Below the pieces are notes generated by a model, which saw only the letters and a program-made list of their open reading frames with translations, made no database searches and was not told the DNA's origin. Made by a program: the position numbers and the translations under genes. This document shows positions 58,441 to 64,000 of a stretch of 64,000 bases of DNA, piece by piece. Positions within the stretch are counted from its first letter, which is position 1. The number at the start of each line of letters is the position of its first letter. Source of the DNA: Cladorhizidae sp. MBARI D1340-BT2 (lineage: Eukaryota > Porifera > Demospongiae > Poecilosclerida > Cladorhizidae); NCBI GenBank assembly GCA_028752905.1, contig JAQNBH010000009.1, positions 42,848,509 through 42,912,508 of the forward strand, read 5' to 3'.

Positions 58441-59922
58441 CCAGCATCTTCCTTAGGTTGTTAGTAGGCAGGCAGCCAGGACCATAGCCCGGAATAAGTA
58501 AGGGGGTTTCCTGAGCACTTGCACTATCACTCACATTTTTTTTAAAGGATGCCATGTACAATTTTACATTTCTTGTTATAATAATGTTGGTGATGATATG
58601 TCTTGTTATATAATTGCCAAGAGAAATGCAGGACGGTGCTTTCTTGTAAAATTATTAATGATCTGATCATGATTCAGGAAAGAGGGGGAAGGGTTTCCGG
58701 GCAACATGGCTATGGCCATGAGTAGTTCATCAACCCCCCCCAATCTAAAATTCCTGGATCCACCCCTGCAAGAATATGGCATCAACTGCACGTGCATCCT
58801 TATTACAAGGTTTTCACTTTCAACTTGTCTAGTTTTTGCATTTTATGACTTCTCATGGTTGCAGCAAGAGGTAAAGGAACTTGAGAGAATGGTAAACAAA
58901 TGCAAACTCTGTTCATGGTAAAGATTTATAGGTAACTCTTTGTGAGAAAGACACTTCTAGCAGCTGATATGAAACATTTGTCATGCTAACCCTGACGATC
59001 ACAAGATGATGCCGACGTGTCCATAATGGCGTAAATCATCAGTACTTCAATCTCTTCTTCATTGCCTGAGTAGCTGCTATAACTGCTACTTAGAAACTGT
59101 TCTTCTAAATCTTTATCCTCCAGTACACCAATATGATGGTTATCACTTCCTTTCATGCTCATAACCTAGAGGCCATTGGTAGAGTCCGGGTGAAGAAAAC
59201 TGCTTAGTTTGAGCTGTTTCAAATATTGCACACTCTGGCATTTTTGAACACATGGCTAACATTGTATTCACATGTGGCTAATACCCAAATATGGCTAACA
59301 CTTTTGTAACCATTTGGTTATTCAATTTTTCAGAAAATCTAGGGGTAACAGCCCCTTTTGCCCATCCCCTGGTGCTTATGCCAATGTCCAATATAAAAAT
59401 CTGACATCAGTGAATTTACCGAGCAATGCTCCATCTCTCTCACAAAGAATCGATTTTGGCTTTTTCATGCTGTCAAAAGAATGGACTCTAGCAACTGCCA
59501 CCATATGGGCCTGTGCCACTGAAGAAATTGTAATGTACAAACCAAGTTGGCTGTCCCCCAGGCAATCCTGCAGATGGACCAACAAAAAAATGAATGGGTA
59601 CTAAAGATGGTGTTAGGCAGTTAAATGGTTTGAGGATCACCAATGACCAAGTAGAATGAAATTCTTCCTCATATATATGAATATTTGAATAATGAGTGAA
59701 ACAGGCAAGTTATTGCAAAATGTTGGCTAAAGACAAGAAAACATTTTCAAGACAAGAATATATTTTTCAAGGAACCCGGTTTAGCCAGTAAAAAAAAAGA
59801 TTTTCTGATTAAACTCGTTAAAGGGGCGGGGCTTGTATACTATGGCAACCGCGTGTGTATAAACAATAAAATAGAGCACACCTAGTTTTCATTTCGCTAC
59901 TCAACAGGGAAAGTGCGTCGAA
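58441..59922. other. Intergenic with hAT-end remnant
   Basis: 58736-58772 contains another copy of the hAT-like terminus (CCCCCAATCTAAAATTCCTG then GATCCACCCCTG), probably a solo end of a related non-autonomous element. 59830-59922 includes a short GC-richer segment before the next gene's ATG. No coding exon supported. Confidence 0.4.
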
Positions 59923-61386
59923 ATGACTTCTGATAAGGGTCCCTTTGATCAGTATTTCAAATCCACATTCGAGGAGAAGCTGATGTTGTAAGTTCAACCT
60001 CTTCTAGCTAGCTACGTGCTTCAACACAATCATGATGTGGAACATGACGTCTATCATAATTTTTGCAGAAAAATGCCTGAAAAGGAATCAGACTACTTGA
60101 CTCCAGCCACTAGGCTGCTGGAAAAGAGGAGGGAAATGTCAGAGGTGGAATTGGCCCTCACCCAACAGAAAGAGGCAAGTGGGAGACCACTTTCAATGCA
60201 CATCAAGGTTGACAATGCTTAATGATTAATGGCTTGTGAACTCCTTATAGGAGTTTCAAATGAAGATGGAAACACTTCAGCAGAGAAGAGATGAACTGGA
60301 CAGGAAGGAGCAAGAGCTAAAGGAATCTCTTCTTAAATTCGACAAGTTCCTAAAGGTGATATGATGTGTCTTGGTTAGTACTGCACGTAGATGCACTAGC
60401 ATGTGTCTTGGTTAGTACTGCACGTAGCTGCACTAGTTAGCATGTGTCTTGGTTAGTACTGCACGTAGATGCACTAGCATGTGTCTTGGTTAGTACTGCA
60501 CGTAGCTGCACTAGCATGTGTCTTGGTTAGTACTGCACGTAGATACACTAGCATGTGTCTTGGTTAGTACTGCACGTAGCTGCACTAGCATGTGTCTTGG
60601 TTAGTACTGCACGTAGCTGCACTAGCATGTGTCTTGGTTAGTACTGCACGTAGATGCACTAGCATGTGTCTTGGTTAGTACTGCACGTAGATGCACTAGC
60701 ATGTGTCTTGGTTAGTACTGCACGTAGCTGCACTAGCATGTGTCTTGTTTAGTACTGCACGTAGATGCACTAGCATGTGTCTTGGTTAGTACTGCACGTA
60801 GCATGTGTCTTGGTTAGTACTGCACGTAGCATGTGTCTTGGTTAGTACTGCACGTAGATGCACTAGCATGTGTCTTGGTTAGTACTGCACGTAGATGCAC
60901 TAGCATGAGCGAGTCCCATGCGTTGTTTGTTTCATAGGAGAATGACTTGAAGAAAGCAAGAGCCAAGAGGAAGGCTAATGCAGAGCGTGAAATGGGCGCT
61001 CAGAAGGAGAAGGAAATTGTGAAGCTGACACGGAAAATCGAGCAACTCAAAAGTGAAGTTGTCAAACAGAAAACAACAATCAAGAAGTTCAAGATATATC
61101 AAGCCTTCATGGATACAGTACTGGAATACACTGATGAAGTAAGAGCGGTGGGACAAACACGTTTACTCCTCCGAAGATTTATCTTGTAAAAAGCTGATTA
61201 AAATGTAATGCTTCGGACTGAAGTCAGCTGAAAATCTCCTGTCTATCTTTAGTCCTTGTAGTAAATTATTACTAATTATCCATTGTTATCGCCATCGTAA
61301 TAATTGTTGTTGTCGTTGTTATGTAATAGTTTGAAGAAGCAGGAGCCATTATTGCTCGCTATGAAACACTCTACGACACAAGAGAG
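59923..61386 (+). CDS. CCDC42/CFAP73-type axonemal coiled-coil protein (5' exons)
   Basis: Exons: 59923-59987, 60069-60174, 60251-60355, 60938-61138, 61330-61386, phases consistent, 178 aa visible. Begins MTSDKGPFDQYFKSTFEEKL, then YLTPATRLLEKRREMSEVE, EEFQMKMETLQQRRDEL, ESLLKFDKFLKENDLKKARAK and EEAGAIIARYETLYDTRE. This string of blocks is characteristic of the DUF4200 CCDC42/CFAP73 family, linked to the modified inter-dynein (MIA) complex and cilia motility. The protein is almost wholly predicted coiled coil. The intron after exon 2 is GC-AG (GAG|GCAAGT); others are GT-AG. Family members continue for about 130 more residues; after the donor at 61387 I could not place the remaining exons with confidence. 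A reading frame at about 61796-61890 is a weak candidate. Intron 3 carries a 37-bp minisatellite. Confidence 0.85.
60364..60907. repeat. 37-bp minisatellite, 15 copies
   Basis: Fifteen direct copies of a 37-bp unit (ATGTGTCTTGGTTAGTACTG then CACGTAGMTGCACTAGC). Two copies are shortened by about 12 bases, one is extended by TTAG, and an A/C variant alternates between units. Lies in intron 3 of the CCDC42-like gene. Homogeneity implies recent expansion. Confidence 0.95.
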
Positions 61387-62878
61387 GTATGTTATGTTGC
61401 CTTGGATTTTTCCTTTACCTCATTACAGTGATGGCAGATTTTGGCTATGGCTATGGTATTGTCATGGTAAAAATACATGGTGCAGAGCCTCTGAATGATT
61501 GTGTTACATGCAGCGACCAGTGGATGAGATCTTACTGCAGTGCTACACATGTACTTGAAGTAGAAAGTCAGTTATCCGAGCATGTTTGTGCTGGAAGATG
61601 TTCAGATAACGGATGACTGAATTTCAGAGTGGAAGGTCTTTAGCTTGTCAAGGCCCCCTCACAAAACCACAGTCCCACATTCTATTTAATTTCTACTCTA
61701 GCCCAGCCCCCCCCCAACTTCCACCCTTCTTTGCAACATCACAGATGTTGGGTTTACATAGATATGAAGGACACCTCCTTTTCTCTTTTGAGTAGGTCTA
61801 GTCGTGCTTTCTGCTTTGACAAGGAGCGAGAGGATCGAAAGAAACTTCTGACTGAGGAGAATTGTACATATTCATTGTGTGCATGCACAAGGTAATTCTC
61901 CCTGTGAAAAGCTGAAAAGAAGTACACTGAATCTATCCTGCATCTCCATGGGCATGCTAGCACTGCAGTGGACATTGCTTCTTTATCTTTCCAATGACCG
62001 ATGTATTCGAATAACTGAAGTTCGGATAACTGACTTCCTACTTAACCGGAATAATAAGGGTGTGAGTTAATTAGAGGAACATTTCCACAAGTGCATAATT
62101 GTACTACCATAAACTAAGCTAGCTTTAGTTTAGCTCCACATTACAAACAGAATTCCAACCAAAATAATGGTCGAGCAAAGCAAGACACTATACTAATCAT
62201 GAAGAACCTTTTTGCCTCAAGCGTATGTATGTTCATCACATGGAGCAGTAAATGGCCTCCGCGTAAGCGAGTGTGAACTGTTCTATAACTTGCTACTCTT
62301 GGTTTCCACCCACACATTGCCACACGCCTTCGTTCGACACCTGATGTTTGAACAATCCTGGTTTATGAAAGCACATGCAGCTATCTAGTGGGTTTATACT
62401 ACTATTGTGCATGTTGCAGGTACAGTCTATAATACCATCACCCTATGGAGATTGCATGTACAAGTGTTTGCTTTTATAGTAATACAGTAACGTAATAAAT
62501 AAATTGTGAGATAAATCACTTTAGGTATATATAAATGACTTTCTCAATAATCAACTTGAAACTGTCTTAACATTTAGTAGGCTAGACACTCTATGTCAAC
62601 TGTGAGTTTGCTGAGAATATAATATATTATTAAAAAGTTGGAGTGGAATTTGGCAAGTTATTTCATGAGAAAGCACCCGTAATTTCACAAGCCAAAGGCA
62701 AATGAAAATGTAGCATGCGAGTGGAATGACTTGCCATATTCCGTGAAGAGTGTGATAAATTCTATACTTGATATACTCGTAATAATTCCTATGATTCATA
62801 GTACATGTATATTGGTTGGTCTGTTGGTGGTTTGTTGGTTGGTCATTCTGATTGACACCATCTATACCACACATTTAA
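61387..62878. other. No gene firmly assigned
   Basis: May hold further exons of the CCDC42-type gene, but none matched the family. A frame at about 61796-61890 (DKEREDRKKLLTEEN) is charged and helix-like and ends before a GTAATT donor; evidence is weak. A tail-only copy of the dispersed ATTATTGAGAAAG repeat lies at 62540-62565 (minus). Confidence 0.35.
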
Positions 62879-64000
62879 CCCTCTCACTGGCATAAGCGAC
62901 TTAAGTCGCGAAAACTGATTAGTCGCGACGAAAAAATTCGTAAAAAATTAACCGTTCGCGGTATAAACTTCAAAAAGTGCACGAGTATGCCTAAAGCATG
63001 CCTCTAATATATATACCCCTGAATATCTGGAAAATACGGAATGAGGAAAGGTAAGTAAACGTGCCAGCAAACATCACTTCCGGTTCATTCCCGGTCTCGA
63101 AGAAGAAATGGCGACCCGCTTTAGTAGAGACGAAGCGTTAAGATTCCTATTTGAGGATGACTTCGGCCTGTCCGAGATTGACGTTAGTGAGGAAGAGGAA
63201 GAAGGTGACTGTGCTTACTTGGGAAGTGGCGTAGTTGACGGTGATGCTATGGCAGCTATAACAGAAGCTGTTGGCACCGACCACGAAGCAAGTTTTCAAA
63301 GTATAGATCGCCCTACTCTGTCAAGCGAAGCTTCAGACGATAGCGATGATCATGAAGACTTCCCCCAAGGTAAGAATAGATAAGAGTTGTATAATAAAGC
63401 CTAGTAAAGCCTAGTGACTAAACTATTTCTCCTTGGAAGGTACTGTAGTTTCACTCATGGACCTGGAGGAGGATGAGGAAGCAGCAGAGGAGAAGACGGG
63501 GTTGGAGGAGAGGTTATTATTTATATATATTTTATAATGTAGCATTATGTGTTTGTCTGAGTTATGCTGAACATGCAGATCTTCACAGTGCCAAGGCATT
63601 GCCCTTTTATTTTTTATCTATATTTATTTATAATTATGTTTTGCACACTTTGCACATTCTTTTATTTATTTTTCAATACCATGGACCCTAGCCTTACTTC
63701 CTCTTTGTTATGCTATTCAAATTTTTGTGGTTTGTTATAAAAATGTTGTTGACAAATAGTTGTTGTTTACCAAACGTTGACTATATAGCTAACATTGCTG
63801 ATTTCATGTGTATGAAACCGAGCTGAAATAGCCTTTTTCAACTTATAATGATATTCACATCTTTGTGGTTATTATAATCAACCAAAAAATTGTTGTTGAC
63901 AAACAGTTGTTGTTGACCAAAAGTTGACCGGCTAACATTGCTGGTTTCATGTGTAATATGAAATTGTGATGATATAAACCCATATAAACCCTTTTATTTT
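62879..64000 (+). mobile_element. piggyBac element, 5' part (runs off the window)
   Basis: TTAA at 62875-62878, then CCCTCTCACTGGCATAAG and hairpin GCGAC-TTAA-GTCGC at 62896-62909. Exon 63108-63369 encodes an acidic N-terminus (RDEALRFLFEDDFGLSEID, EEEEEG, AYLGS, EDFPQ) typical of piggyBac-derived transposases and is followed by a GTAAG donor. A second acidic exon (SLMDLEEDEEAAEEKTGLEE) starts at about 63441 and runs into stops. No catalytic core is seen by 64000. A duplicated block of about 150 bp lies at about 63715-63970 (GTTGTTGACAAA, AACATTGCTGRTTTCATGTG). The right end is outside the window. Confidence 0.8.

Noticed and set aside
60364..60907. CRISPR-like array appearance
   Set aside because: Units are contiguous without unique spacers, lie in an animal gene intron, and have no cas genes nearby: an ordinary minisatellite.
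61796..61890. Possible sixth exon of the CCDC42/CFAP73 gene
   Set aside because: Charged, helix-like and followed by a GT, but the residues do not match the expected next block of the family and phase continuity could not be shown.
1..64000. tRNA, rRNA, snRNA genes, bacterial-type operons and promoters
   Set aside because: None were recognisable by eye on either strand. tRNA genes in particular could be missed; a covariance-model scan would settle this.

Overview
This is a gene-poor, AT-rich piece of an invertebrate animal nuclear genome. Evidence for an animal: spliced genes with GT-AG introns, a TRAF adaptor (RING, TRAF zinc fingers, coiled coil, MATH), a front-end fatty acid desaturase with a fused cytochrome b5 domain, and a CCDC42/CFAP73-type ciliary coiled-coil gene. 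The mobile-element mix (Ginger-like integrase, MULE, piggyBac, hAT, PHD/2A LINE, Gmr1-like gypsy) suggests a sponge or another early-branching invertebrate; a demosponge is my best guess, not a proof.

Layout. 0.4-2.6 kb: decayed Ginger-like unit (intron-bearing integrase, then a C48/Ulp1-like protease relic). 2.9-3.9 kb: minus-strand LINE 3' part with a restriction-like endonuclease. 4.1-7.2 kb: plus-strand APE-type LINE. 9.8-16.0 kb: TRAF gene (5 exons, 569 aa) with an internally deleted piggyBac nested in intron 1. 17.3-20.4 kb: Copia gag and gypsy fragments (minus). 21.4 and 23.2-26.2 kb: further LINE copies. 26.2-28.0 kb: gypsy PR-IN open frame with Gmr1-like order. 30.4-41.5 kb: 13-exon desaturase gene (minus, 484 aa), all exon phases closing, its introns full of tandem repeats, two piggyBac derivatives, a foldback repeat and a small ribozyme-like insertion. 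43.5-45.4 kb: decayed MULE (minus). 46.0-46.7 kb: second copy of the endonuclease LINE. 46.8-50.2 kb: an APE LINE whose 3' part is minus and whose 5' part (2A-like motif plus PHD finger) is plus. 51.4-52.0 kb: RT fragment. 53.5-54.6 kb: relics. 55.3-58.4 kb: decayed hAT. 59.9-61.4 kb: CCDC42/CFAP73-type gene. 62.9 kb to the end: 5' half of another piggyBac element.

Most notable: (1) four piggyBac-type elements share a short hairpin starting exactly 17 bases inside the TTAA site, with compensatory base changes; (2) a dispersed repeat resembling a hammerhead core (CTGATGA, stem, GAAACGTC), present once as a head-to-head pair flanked by an exact 9-bp duplication inside the desaturase gene; (3) a 2A-like GDMETNPGP motif before a PHD finger; (4) a complete front-end desaturase with an unusual QTTHH third histidine box; (5) a GC-AG intron and a (CA)n splice acceptor in host genes.

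The three host genes do not form a functional unit. Much of the remaining recognisable sequence is transposon-derived, and almost every element carries frameshifts, stops or deletions.
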